From Oehlia diaphana (taxonomy: Eukaryota; Glomeromycota; Glomeromycetes; Glomerales; Glomeraceae): DNA of 30,990 bases. Positions 11,521 through 21,503 of this stretch are shown here, in pieces. The position numbers and the translations under genes are program-made. The notes beneath the pieces are model-generated. The model was not told where the DNA came from, ran no database searches, and saw only the letters and a program-made list of their open reading frames with translations. Every line of letters starts with the position of its first letter. The first letter of the stretch is position 1. Where the stretch lies: positions 1 through 30,990 of the forward strand of contig QZLH01001149.1 of NCBI GenBank assembly GCA_003833135.1. Direction: 5' to 3'.

Positions 11521-11569
11521 TTTTAGTACTCCTCTTTACCATAATCGTCGCTTTCCCATCTTCCTTGAA

Positions 11570-12375
11570 TTACTTCGCGATTATCACGGTCATTCTACTA
11601 CTTTCCTCAGAATCATCTAATCTTTTTGGGCATATCGCTTCTTTTATATTAAATACTCTACCAATTACGTGTACTGCAATTGTTGTACAAGATGAAACCA
11701 ATGATAATGAACTTAATGTATCAAAATAGCCTACTGTCAAAAAATACAATATCTAATATTTTTAGGAAAAAAAAAAGCACTTAATAAATAAATATATTAA
11801 ATCATTTATAATTTTTCAAACGTCACTTACTTGAATTGAAATTTGAGGTATATCTTCAATAAATATGCCTAAACAAGCAACCCAAAAAATTTTACTTGCA
11901 GTACTATCACTAAATTTGCTTCCAAAAAATTTATAACTTTGTAAAATATTTAACGTTTCAACATCAGCACATGAAAGTAAGGTAAAAAATAATAATACTA
12001 CAGAATTCACGTTTGATCCTAATGAATGTAATTCACGTGATAAATAAAGTACAAATAATGTATTTATTGCCAATGATATTAATAATATTACTGTACTAAT
12101 GTCGAGGGAGAAAGTTTCTGGTGAATGAAAATTTAGCATACAAAAAAAGATACATTTTTAATAAATCTTTCTTACTTTGGAATATAAAGCCATTCTACTT
12201 CTTTGACCCTTACACTGAAAAGTAAATCCATTACAAGATCAAATATAATTAATATGATAACGGTATTCGGCTAAATAAATAAAAAAAAAAGGAAGGAATT
12301 TGGCGATAATTAGTTTCATTTTAAAAAATGACGCACAGGTTTTACTTTTGACCATACCGATCTTCCAGGGGTTTT

Positions 12376-12378
<3 letters not shown>
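11570..12378 (-). CDS. Small multi-pass membrane protein, four exons, C-terminal frameshift
   Basis: Reading leftward, exons are 12378-12358 (tentative, MKTPGRS), 12270-12176, 12095-11831 and 11752-11570, giving 187 residues in consistent phase with GT-AG introns. Five hydrophobic segments lie at about 9-24, 41-57, 67-82, 107-118 and 125-150, so it should be an integral membrane protein. EDIPQ (119-123) inside a hydrophobic helix recalls the 'E-x-x-P-Q' element in XK-related and other fungal multi-pass proteins; that link is weak. The last exon stops at 11570-11572. The next frame continues with a charged, protein-like tail (DRDNREVIQGRWESDD...) to a TAA at 11523-11525, so a 1-base change near 11590-11605 probably truncated the end. 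It lies divergently from the membrane protein at 13974. Confidence 0.65.
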
Positions 12379-12411
<33 letters not shown>

Positions 12412-12464
12412 TTTTTTAATATTTAATTTTTTTTTTTTTTTTTTTCAATACCGTTCTTCTGGGG

Positions 12465-12495
<31 letters not shown>

Positions 12496-12497
12496 CT
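12379..12497. repeat. Long poly-T tracts around a duplicated GC-rich block
   Basis: Three runs of mostly T, together over 90 bases, surround CAATACCGTTCTTCTGGGGG at about 12446-12466. That block is a diverged copy of ATACCGATCTTCCAGGGG, which forms the tentative first exon and donor of the minus-strand gene next door. The homopolymers are prone to assembly error, so their lengths should not be trusted. Confidence 0.6.
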
Positions 12498-13973
12498 TTT
12501 TCGATAATTTACAGCATATAAATGTATTGTCGTATTTATTCTGAAAATAAGTTCCTATTTGCACATAATTCCGGCAAAGATCACCGTAATGCAGGTCAAG
12601 AAATTTTAATGTAGGCCGGAAAGCTTATTTTCGTAACTTATTAAAATAAGCCACACGGAAATTTCAATCTTACTTCATTATTCAGGTACTGGATATTTTT
12701 ATTTTTATGCGTACGTCGATCGATGACCGATTGATCAAGTATGTATATCATCAAGTCGGTAATTTCCATATTCAATGAATTGTGGCTTTGCTTTGCTTTT
12801 TATTATTTACCGCAAATACACAATAATTTGGATCAAATCGAATTAATTTTCTTTATTTAAATTCGGAAAGCCTAACTTTTTATAATTTATCGACTTAAAT
12901 CCTTTCTGTTTACGCACGTCTTCTTTGAAGTTATAAATTTATTTGCTCAACAAAATCTAGATATATTATAAAGCAAAAAAAAATTGATTATGGCAAAATG
13001 TATCTAAGGTCATTGAGATATTACACACTTTAATAATAAAATACACATCATAATTTTCATAAATTAAATACAATTCTTTTTCGCTCGCAAATTTTCATAC
13101 GAATGCAGATCGATCAGTAACTCGGGCCAAAATTTATAATGCTGGCCGGAATTACGACAACCCGAAATCCATATTCTAATATGATACTGAGAAAAAAAAT
13201 TATTCTGTACGATGGATAAACTTTTTCTTTTCTAAAAAGTCTTTTTCAAACTTGAATGTTCCTCATATTTCACGAAATAAAAGTAAAGATGAATTTGAAA
13301 TTTTTACAATTGCATATGTATGTAGGTTAATGGCTACGCAATTAACAATGTAATACGTGTTAAAATTTCTATTTATCTATTGATTCTTTTATTATCATTA
13401 CAAAAATCCTAAAAAATTATACTACATATATAGTATACAAATTACGAGCGTTTCATTAATTTACTGTTAATATTTACCGACATTTTTTTAATAATAAGTC
13501 AAAATAAATGGTTTTAGGCGACTTTATATTTTACTTTCGCTCTTTATTAACAAGCTTGGTCATATCAATTTTTTGTGTCTAAATATATAAACCCGTCGAT
13601 AGTATCAGGTGATACCCTTTATGAACCTGAGGTATAAGAATGAATTGTAGGGCTAACCTTTACTTTTTCATTTTTCAGTTAAAATAATTATGAATCCTGT
13701 GTATACTAGTCGTTATTTTTTCAAAAATATTTAATATAATTTATTATAAAATGAACAGATGATCTTGACTATCAAATCAACAGCTTTTAAAATATCTCCA
13801 ATCAAATTAAACGTTAAGAAATCGAAATGTAGGATCAGTTAACGGACGATTGCTGCGCCACATACTTGAAATCATATTATGGCTTAGATCATTTTATGGC
13901 TTGTCGGCAATGATTATAATTTGATCGTGGAAATTTAAAAAATTATCACTTTTTATCTTATTCTTTTAAAATA
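12498..13973. other. Divergent intergenic region with dispersed GGCCGGAA repeats
   Basis: This 1.5-kb spacer separates two divergent membrane-protein genes. TAATGTAGGCCGGAA near 12610 and TAATGCTGGCCGGAA near 13140 are diverged direct copies within longer similar segments. ATAATTCCGGC at about 12566 is also inverted relative to GCCGGAATTA at 13145. These islands of higher GC resemble dispersed short repeats. No coding sequence or RNA gene was recognised. Confidence 0.4.
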
Positions 13974-14840
13974 ATGATGCAAATGTATCAAGCTTCATCT
14001 TTTTTCAAAGATTATGTGAAATATTTACAAGAGAGATTTACATCAGTAGAAAAGAAAAGTAGTAATAATGTTTTTATTGATAAGTTAATCGATCAACTTG
14101 AGATAAAGACAAAACCATTTGTTGATTTAAAATATTTTTTAAAGTTTTTTCAGCTTATAGTAATGATGTCAATTAATACTTATACCATTTACATTGGTGC
14201 ATATACCAGTGATAGAAATAAAATAGATTGGTTCGTCAATTATTTTGAATTCTATTTTGTTGTTACGTGGATCGTAATTTGGTTTATTTATATTGATTTC
14301 CATTTTAGAGGACAAAAAAGTTTAGAGTTTTTAATTTGGGTTATGAAATTCATTTCTGGTTTCTCGATGTTCTTGCTCATCTATTTTTTGAGCCTTGATA
14401 TGACTATGTATAGGGTCAAAAAACCAATAGTAAATTTTAGTAATCAAAAATTGACAAAAAAATTATATATTTTTCTGATGTTAATGATGGTAATAACTCT
14501 CACCCCAATTGCTATTATCGCACTCTTTGTCAAGTGTAGACAAATCTCTACATCTCTTGAACCAATTACTTCTCGGAATATGGCCGACCTATTTCTTAAA
14601 GATAATATTGCTGATACTATAAGAGCCATCATCCGTTTTGCTGGATTTACGCTCAATATAGCCTATTTAAATAAACCTCCAAATATGAATTCGTGGTTAG
14701 AAACTCATTATATAGAGAATCAGAAATTTTACGAACGTTTGATAGATAGGAAGGGAAGATGGGGAGCGATAAAAGTGATGCTTAAATATGATAATGCATT
14801 TCGTTTGGACAAAAAATTTTGGAAATTATTTGATGGTTAA
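13974..14840 (+). CDS. Four-pass membrane protein of unknown function, intronless
   Basis: The frame encodes 288 residues from an ATG at 13974; ATGs at 13977 and 13983 are alternative starts. A soluble, partly charged N-terminus (1-53) is followed by hydrophobic segments at about 54-76, 87-108, 119-141 and 163-187. A cytosolic-looking C-terminus of 100 residues follows, with basic and aromatic residues. There is no cleavable signal peptide and no recognisable catalytic motif. The open frame is long for this base composition and uses amino acids evenly, so it is very likely a real gene. The family was not recognised. The divergently placed minus-strand gene also codes for a multi-pass protein, but no sequence similarity between them is evident. 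The single-exon structure is unusual beside its intron-rich neighbours. Confidence 0.75.
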   Translation: MMQMYQASSFFKDYVKYLQERFTSVEKKSSNNVFIDKLIDQLEIKTKPFVDLKYFLKFFQLIVMMSINTYTIYIGAYTSDRNKIDWFVNYFEFYFVVTWIVIWFIYIDFHFRGQKSLEFLIWVMKFISGFSMFLLIYFLSLDMTMYRVKKPIVNFSNQKLTKKLYIFLMLMMVITLTPIAIIALFVKCRQISTSLEPITSRNMADLFLKDNIADTIRAIIRFAGFTLNIAYLNKPPNMNSWLETHYIENQKFYERLIDRKGRWGAIKVMLKYDNAFRLDKKFWKLFDG

Positions 14841-15560
14841 ATTAATTTATCATAGAATAATTAGTTGAAGACTTGAAGTTTTTTGATAATAAGATTAAGC
14901 AAAATGTAATACAAAATATTAAAAATTTGCGGTATATGAATGGTCATTTTTAATTTAAAAGACTTTAATATGTTTACTATTATATATTATTTATTTTATT
15001 AAACAAATATTTCTTTAAAAATGTTCTTTCTTATATAATTGATTTCATTGTAATTTTTTTCTTTTAATTTTTATAATAAAAAAAGATTTTTGTATAAAGA
15101 TTAAAAACCAATTAATATTTTTATTTCTATAATTAAATCCGCTATAATAAAATTTTTTTCGATGATATCACAATGAAATTTGAGAGTAATGTATTTTATC
15201 ATCTATCTGAGGATGAAAATTTTTCATTAATTTAAAGAGTTGAAATTTATCAGTAATAACAACATAATATAAAATTTACATTATTACGTAAACTAAGAAA
15301 AGAATTAATTACGTTCAATTAATCACACGATACAAATGACTAGCCGTCAAATCATGTGCACGTAAAGCCGTAATGACTCATATGGAAATTTTTTTTAATT
15401 CAACTAGTAATAATCATATTTGATTATGTCACGATTTTTAATGGCGTAACTTACGTAACTTCAAAATTCGTTATTGTCGCGTACTTTTTTTTTTCGCGAG
15501 GTATGGGAAATATTTATTAAATAGGAAATTAATGTGTTTATTACTAGGAAACGGGAACCG
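14841..15560. other. Intergenic AT-rich DNA
   Basis: The stretch downstream of the 288-aa membrane protein gene shows no gene, RNA or clear repeat. AATAAT/ATAATAA-type A+T runs at 14880-15100 could hold the polyadenylation signal of the upstream gene. Confidence 0.35.
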
Positions 15561-15566
15561 TTGTAA

Positions 15567-15770
15567 GTCCGGAGCGAGGTATAATAAATAAAGATGTAAC
15601 GATATTCTACTAAATAGCAGCATAACGCCTTGGAATTCCGGTAATTTTCTGCTGATTACCAGCATAACGCCTTGGAATGAATTCCTGGACAGAGAAACTC
15701 ACGTGATTGAAAATTTACACGTTATTTCCATAGATCATCATAGTGCGTAGTCCTTCGCTTCGCTCCGGAC
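15567..15770. repeat. GC-richer inverted-repeat block with 19-bp direct repeats
   Basis: GTCCGGAGCGA (15567-15577) is the exact reverse complement of TCGCTCCGGAC (15760-15770). Between them CAGCATAACGCCTTGGAAT occurs twice, at 15618-15636 and 15660-15678, with no mismatch. GGTAATTTTCTGCTGATTACC between the copies is itself an inverted repeat. The block ends with TCACGTGATT at 15699. The combination suggests a small non-autonomous element or a recombined regulatory block. It is non-coding. Confidence 0.55.
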
Positions 15771-15889
15771 AATGACTCGTAAGTTAATGAGTCATAATTA
15801 ATCAAATTAATCAATTTCGTTATTTCGTTGGAAAAAACTACTCATATACCTCGAAAAAAAAAAATATAAATACCTTACCTTTCCTTTAT

Positions 15890-16160
15890 CCTGTAAGAAA
15901 AATTTTTTTCACTTACAATATTTCACTCTTTTCTACACTTATAACAAAAAAAACAAATAAGTTTTTTTCTCTTACAATATTTTACTCTTTCTACACTTTA
16001 TAACAAAAAAATAATTTTGTTTTTTTCTACAATATGGTAAATTTTCTAAACTACACAACGAAGTTTATACACGTTACAATGATATTTCACTCTTTCTAAC
16101 GAAAAATGATTCTATTTTTTTACACTATTTCACATTTTCTAAACTTTATAACAAATTTTT
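15890..16160. repeat. Degenerate ~55-60-bp tandem repeat
   Basis: Units resembling TTTTTTCTCTTACAATATTT, then ACTCTTTCTACACTTTATAACAAAAA, recur near 15905, 15962, 16020, 16085 and 16120 with increasing divergence. It is pyrimidine-rich on the + strand and has no coding content. Confidence 0.6.
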
Positions 16161-16208
16161 TATCCGTTTCATTTTTTTTTTTTTTTTTTTTTTTTTTTGA
16201 AATCTCTC

Positions 16209-16242
16209 ACTAATAAGTCTTTCGGACTAATAAGTCTTTCGG
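16209..16242. repeat. Perfect 17-bp tandem duplication
   Basis: ACTAATAAGTCTTTCGG occurs at 16209-16225 and again at 16226-16242 without mismatch, right after a poly-T run. It is probably a recent slippage duplication. Confidence 0.85.
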
Positions 16243-16529
16243 GCAGCATGGAGTTCTTTCTCACGCTAATGTTTAGCATTATCTCTCATATTAATTCTTC
16301 TAATAACTATGCAACTAAGCTCAATAGTCAAGATTAGAAGCAGAATGTGAAATGTTTGAATATACAGTACATTTGTGGTAAGGTAACAAAGGGGAAAAAA
16401 TATTCTGCTGATGATGGTTTTAAAATTTTTCGTATTATATATATAACAATCTTTTGTATTATTTACTTTGCAACAGAGAGACTTCAAGCTATTAGCAGAT
16501 GCCATCAATATTAAGGTATTATTTTATCA

Positions 16530-17130
16530 TTAAAATGTTGTGAGGGTTCGAAAGGCAATATCCAAGTGTTTCTTATCAATTGTTGTTAAGTTCTTAAGGG
16601 GGCTTAGCATGTACTTGGAGTATGATCTAGATGGTGAATTTTAAAATCCCCTGTTGAGAAGGCACAAACCTTTTCAATATATTTTAAAAAACAGGAACAC
16701 AGCCTTTTCAACAGTTTTTTTGACATTTTTTTCATGTCAATTATTTGTTCTCATTGAGGTCATTCTTAGATTCAGAGAACTGGAAGCACATCATGGCCAC
16801 AGTTTGCTGTCTTAGCATATGGGGACAGCTACTGTGAACGTCCTTCTCTGTTTTTAGATGATTGCAAATCTTTGAGTGCTTGGCTTTTGCTGCATGAATA
16901 ACAGAAATTAGTCATTGTAACTTGGTTCAAACCCTTAATGAAAACTAACAGTTGTGTATCGCTTAGATGCTGCGACCCTTTTGATTTTCTGAAGGGCGTC
17001 TTTATATATTTCAGATTAAGCAAAATGTTCTGTTACCATGCCAACCCAATCATTCATATTTTTTGGTTCAATAGTACAGTACTCACATATTTTGTATTTC
17101 AGATTATTTATTTAAAAGAAGATTAAGAAG
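16530..17130 (-). pseudogene. Higher-GC remnant, possibly decayed transposon coding sequence
   Basis: Base composition is less AT-rich than both flanks. On the minus strand a 64-codon frame (17023-16829) reads protein-like text such as GSQHLSDTQLLVFIKGLNQV and NFCYSCSKSQALKDLQ, with stops just outside. Further coding-like pieces appear in other frames below 16829. TTGAAAAGG is repeated at about 16663 and 16702. No domain was recognised and no intact start or splice model fits. A decayed transposon gene is the favoured reading, with low certainty. Confidence 0.3.
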
Positions 17131-18300
17131 ATTGCAAAGTTGACAATATGCAATAAACAAATTTCTTGAATGAATGGTAACATTATTAGAAAAATATAAA
17201 ACAACATGAATAATTGTACTCAATTATATTTTTAATCCAAAAAAAAAATTATTAAATTTTTTATTTATCATAATTAATAAATAAATTAATAACTAAAATC
17301 ATTATTATGATTAAAAATGTTTGTATTATGTAAATTCTACTGAAGTATTTAAGTACCCTGTGATACAAGAAATTCCACCATTTATTTGATTATTTAAGCG
17401 TGGTATATTTATATGCAACGATGGTTTTTTTTCAAATTTTATATTTTATCATGTGGGTATCAGGTGCGAAACCTTTATAAGTCCATAACGTAAAGGAGAA
17501 CTGGCATAAAATTTACATAGTATTTGCGTATAATTTTTAAAAGTATTATAAATAATTTGTAAAAAAATATTATGTTAACAAAAGGAATACCTGGAACTCA
17601 TCTTTGACTTTGGTACGTAAGAATAAATATTCCTTATTATCTATTATTTAATTATGCTTTTATTATTAGATTGCAAAATCTTGCAAACAAGCTTCCTTAT
17701 GCAAAAGAAGAATATACAGTATAAGTATGCTAAATCCATTAATAAAGAATCATAAGCAGAGAATTAATAAATTTTAATGGATTTTGAATTTTTACGAAAG
17801 TATAGAGGTAAACAATAATGTTTACGTATTATAATAAAAAAACTCACTATTTTGTAAGATAATTTTTACTTATTATTCATTTAAAAGTAGATGGATCAAT
17901 ATATGGCATTGTCTAAAAAGGATTTGGTTTATTAAATGAAATACATAATATGCACATCTTATTAATTCAACATTAAGTTTGTTGTATAGAATAGTTATAG
18001 AATATTGCTTTTGAAGTAAAATATGATTGAAAATTCTTACTTTCTTTATTTAAAGAAGAAATAATTTTCTGTTTTATTGGGCATACAACAGAAAAAAGTC
18101 ATTTTTATATACTTTGGATGATATTGGCCTCAAGTACCTAGGAAGAAAAACAAGACAATAGAAATTCCTTTATTTAATCATTAAGAGACACCTTTAAGTG
18201 GTATAAATATCATACCAATTGTTGTATAATCTTGTATATTTAAATCTTGCTTTGGCTCTCGAATCTGATAATAGTGTCACATCATTTTATATATAGAGTC
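17131..18300. other. Gene-poor stretch with one exon-like scrap
   Basis: Mostly AT-rich. A short exon-like segment follows an acceptor-like TTATTAG near 17670 and reads LQNLANKLPYAKEEYTV before a TAA at about 17720. It may belong to the decayed gene that starts at 18314, but this could not be shown. Nothing else was recognised. Confidence 0.3.
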
Positions 18301-18313
18301 GAAGTTTTTATTC

Positions 18314-19171
18314 CAGAATATCAGAATATCAGGAAAAAAACAGATAGATCTACTTATGATTGCTGAAACAGCGACTACTACCAATGATGCTTCTTTAGTT
18401 CGTAAAGGAATAAAAGTCAACGTGAACTTGAGGGAGTTCAAATAATAGATCGTGAAGATGGATACCATACATCTTATGACAGAAGGAGTTGCTCAAGATT
18501 CGGCTCATCTTAATAATCTTCGTGAGTAAATCACCGAAGAAATTTGGCATCTTGAAGCAGTTCATAAAACTATGTGCAATCATAATAATTATCTTAGAAG
18601 TCAGTTTTGCAGAACGTGAGATAACAGACTTCAACTGTTCCAGTAGGAGTCAGAGAGAAAACACCAGCAAAATGGAAGTTTCAGGTTAAGACGGGTAGTG
18701 GTTATATGAAGGATTAATCATTTATACTTACTTAATTCAATTACAGTAATAGGCGACAGAATAATTATTTCAATATACTCCTGGCAGTTTTATCATTGCA
18801 TTACATCATTACATTATAAAGGGAGGATGCTACTATCTTGGGAATGTTCTTAAGTTAGACGATCTTTTAGAAAAGGTAACATTTTAGACTTTTAGTCATA
18901 CCAGCTACCTACATTTATTTGTTTCATATAAGTATAACTTATTAAAAACAAGATAATGTCATGTCATACATATGCAGTTAACATTCCAAAGATATTACAG
19001 TTATTGAACAAGACATTTTCCAAGCGAAAGACGTAATTGTTGGGAAACATATTTATGATATTTATTTTATTTTTTCATTTCAATAGGGATACTGAGGCAA
19101 ATTGTGTCTCCACATTATTCTATCAAAGAATGAAAGAATGCGGATTTCATGATGAAAAAAGAACCTGCTAA
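18314..19171 (+). pseudogene. Decayed gene with coiled-coil segment; RasGAP C-terminus-like guess
   Basis: One frame runs from 18314 to 18619 and stays protein-like through internal stops: TAA and TAG at 18443-18448, TAA at 18527-18529 and TGA at 18617-18619. Readable parts include GIKVNVNLREFK, EGVAQDSAHLNNLRE and ITEEIWHLEAVHKTM. A parallel frame reads EGVQIIDREDGYHTSYDR over the first break, so an indel is also present. Later pieces are LGNVLKLDDLLEK near 18840-18870, followed by GTAACA, and DTEANCVSTLFYQRMKECGF at 19088-19147. The order NLREF, 'G-V' segment, heptad-like helix, then 'DLL' recalls the C-terminal region of RasGAP/IQGAP proteins, but this is only a resemblance. The gene is certainly not translatable as read. 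Confidence 0.45.
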
Positions 19172-19826
19172 AGTTGGTGGATTATCAAGAGAATATGTTA
19201 ATCTTACGATTCACCCGTTTGGCTTTTCTTGTTTAGAATCAAACCATAAGAATCATAGTTATTTTATTTCTTTCCTTTTTTTAAACCATTCTGTATTTAT
19301 GAATGTGTGAAAAATAAATGGCTTATATTTTATATAGAGAAGTCCTTATCCTACAAGATTTTTAATATTCATCACATATTTTTTATTCTGAACTTACAAT
19401 AGTTGTCTTACAATTGTACAGTTGTTGCGTTATTAAAGTAATTTTCGTTCAACAATTTGAAATTACTTTCATGAATTTTTTTATAATGACGAAATTACCA
19501 TTTAATTGCCAGAATTTTATTATAGACCCATTAGAAAGCATTGACGGATATTTGGTCCAAATGTGCAAATGGACAACACTAGCTTGCTTTCAAAATCACG
19601 TGAATCTGATAAGGTGTTGCGGTTAGAAAACCTTATTTAATATGTATATTTTTCTCAGAATATTTTTTTTTTTAAAAAAAAAAATTGGTTGAGACCAAAC
19701 CAAGATAATTTAAGTTTAGTATATTAAAAATTCTTTTTGATTATCACAATATTACTCATAATTATGATAAAATGAATGGTCATAGATCATTAGCTAAAAA
19801 ATTTTATCTTTCTTTACCCTATCCGC
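19172..19826. promoter_or_regulatory. Upstream region of the Fic gene with a TCACGTGA site
   Basis: No gene was seen. The palindromic site TCACGTGA (19596-19603) lies about 225 bp before the Fic start codon at 19827. A T-run followed by an A-run near 19662-19684 could act as a nucleosome-excluding promoter element. Function is inferred from position only. Confidence 0.35.
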
Positions 19827-21009
19827 ATGGCTCAACGGCGTGCTTTACTGAATGAGGTATTTTTTCACTTCATAAATACATAAATGTAAATTAATTTTAT
19901 ATTGCTTTCAGATTTACGCTCCCTTAAAAAAATTTGAGGAAAAATCAAAAGAGTGGTATGAACTTTTTTATTCCGGAAAAGTCTGGAAAGACTATTTTGT
20001 CCATTTGAATGGCGTGCAAAAGATTATGGTATAATCAACTGCGATACTTTTTAGATTATTTCAATTGATTTTTCATCGTAAAACGATAAATTTTATTTTG
20101 TTCATTAACAGAATATCAAGAAAAAAACATCCATTATTTAAAAGAGATTGATTTTCTTAGAACCAAAAGTCCCATTGTGAAGATCTTGCAAAATATGATT
20201 GTGAATTTTTCACATAGAAGTTGTGCTATTGAATCGAATACATTAGAACTATCAGAATCACAGGAAATTTGGGACAGGCTGAACAAGTCTTATAACCTAA
20301 ATAATTTATTGAAGAATGAGAAATTTTCTCCTCCAAGCACTATTTCTTCTTCTGATAAATCCGAAAAAGAGATTATTGAAGTTCGTAATCACCTTCTTGC
20401 TACGTATTTCATATACAATACCACGCACAAATTGAATCAAGAGATCAATATTGATGGGATAAAAAAAGTTCATCGCATTATGCTAGAGGATACTCCAATG
20501 GAAAAATTTTGTCCATATCATAATAGAAAAAATATGCAACAAGCAGGAAAATTTCGAACATTTGTAGTACAATCATACGGTGAACCTTTTACAGTTTATC
20601 CGGTAAAACCTAATTTATTTTTTCTTGCTTGATAAAATCAAGTTATTAACTTGTTATTTTGCATCCTTTATAGTATGATGTAGAAGTGTCTGCACTAATG
20701 GAAGAGTTTATGAAGTTTTATGATGAAAGCAAAAATATTGCCATTCATCCTATCATGATTTCTTGTCGTCTTCATGCATCCCTAGCTCATATTCATCCAT
20801 TTTATGATGGCAATGGACGCGTGAGCCGTTCAATTATGGCACAGTACCTTATTTGTAATGGTTATCTACCTGCTATTTTTCACCAAGTTAAACGAGAAAA
20901 ATATATAAACTCATTACGTAAAATACAGAGGGGGAAAGATGCTTCTCTGCTGTATGACATAGTGATTTCTGACATTTTATCGTCCTATCATGCTCATAAC
21001 AAATTGTAA
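19827..21009 (+). CDS. Fic-domain protein (AMP-transferase-like), frameshift in exon 2
   Basis: Exons are 19827-19856, 19912-20028, 20112-20602 and 20674-21009. The core motif HPFYDGNGRVSR (20794-20829) matches the Fic signature HxFx(D/E)GNGRxxR in full; its His is the catalytic base that transfers AMP to target hydroxyls, and the Asp binds the metal. SCAIES (20219-20236) fits the inhibitory-helix motif (S/T)xxxE(G/N), with Ser in the last place, so the enzyme should be autoinhibited like FICD and other class II Fic proteins. No hydrophobic anchor is seen, unlike animal FICD. Exon 2 is the odd part: its start frame ends in phase 0, but exon 3 needs one carried base. The sequence before the donor reads FEWRAKDY in the frame that joins exon 3. 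A 1-base deletion or 2-base insertion near 19990-20010 is implied. Starting at ATG 20195 would still give a 247-aa protein with the whole Fic core. Confidence 0.8.
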
Positions 21010-21503
21010 TATTTATATTCAATAAAAATTATGGTAACAACTGTTTAATACTTTATTAATAATAGTGTATTTCATCAAAATGAACAAATGGCAAAATTAT
21101 TTTCGAGACTTAATTTTTAATTTACTAATTGTATTGAAATTTAATAGTATAATAATTCGACTTTTGAAACTATATCATGAATTATTTTTGAAATTAACCA
21201 CATTAGGTAAGCATAATCATTGGCTGATGGCAAACTAGTAAAAAGAAAGTTACTGATTAACTTAGTCAGCATACTATATTAGAGAAATTACAAAAACTGT
21301 GATATTGATTCTCCAAAGATCAACATAATTAATCTAAAGCAGTTATATTTCTTTTTCACATGAAAATTACCAACTTTGATATATTACGCCCAAATGAATT
21401 TCCTTTCGTTTGTATATTATTACAAAAATTTCCAGTCATATACAAATACTTTAACTTCTTTTTGTAAATCATAAAATATTCTTCTTCAAGCCAAAATTTA
21501 AAA
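21010..21503. other. Intergenic spacer before the acidic-repeat gene
   Basis: AATAAA at 21021-21026, 12 bases after the Fic stop codon, is a likely polyadenylation signal. The rest is AT-rich with no gene and no strong TATA box. It should contain the promoter of the gene at 21504. Confidence 0.4.

Noticed and set aside
12096..12139. ATG at 12139 (MLNFHSPETF) as start of the minus-strand membrane protein
   Set aside because: Upstream exon 12270-12176 joins in phase to an acceptor before 12095, which places this ATG inside an intron.
16266..16508. An 80-codon minus-strand frame
   Set aside because: It has no recognisable motif, lies next to low-complexity repeats, and no exon partner was found.
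16545..16560. GGGTTCGAAAGGC as a possible tRNA B box
   Set aside because: No A box at the right distance and no acceptor or anticodon stems could be formed. No tRNA or rRNA was found elsewhere either.
19414..19626. A 70-codon plus-strand frame before the Fic gene
   Set aside because: It lies in the Fic upstream region, covers the TCACGTGA site and has no family resemblance; more likely promoter sequence.
19912..20028. Reading the Fic exon 2 as a correct phase-0 exon
   Set aside because: Joined in that phase, exon 3 meets a stop after nine codons, whereas the other frame at its end reads continuously into exon 3.
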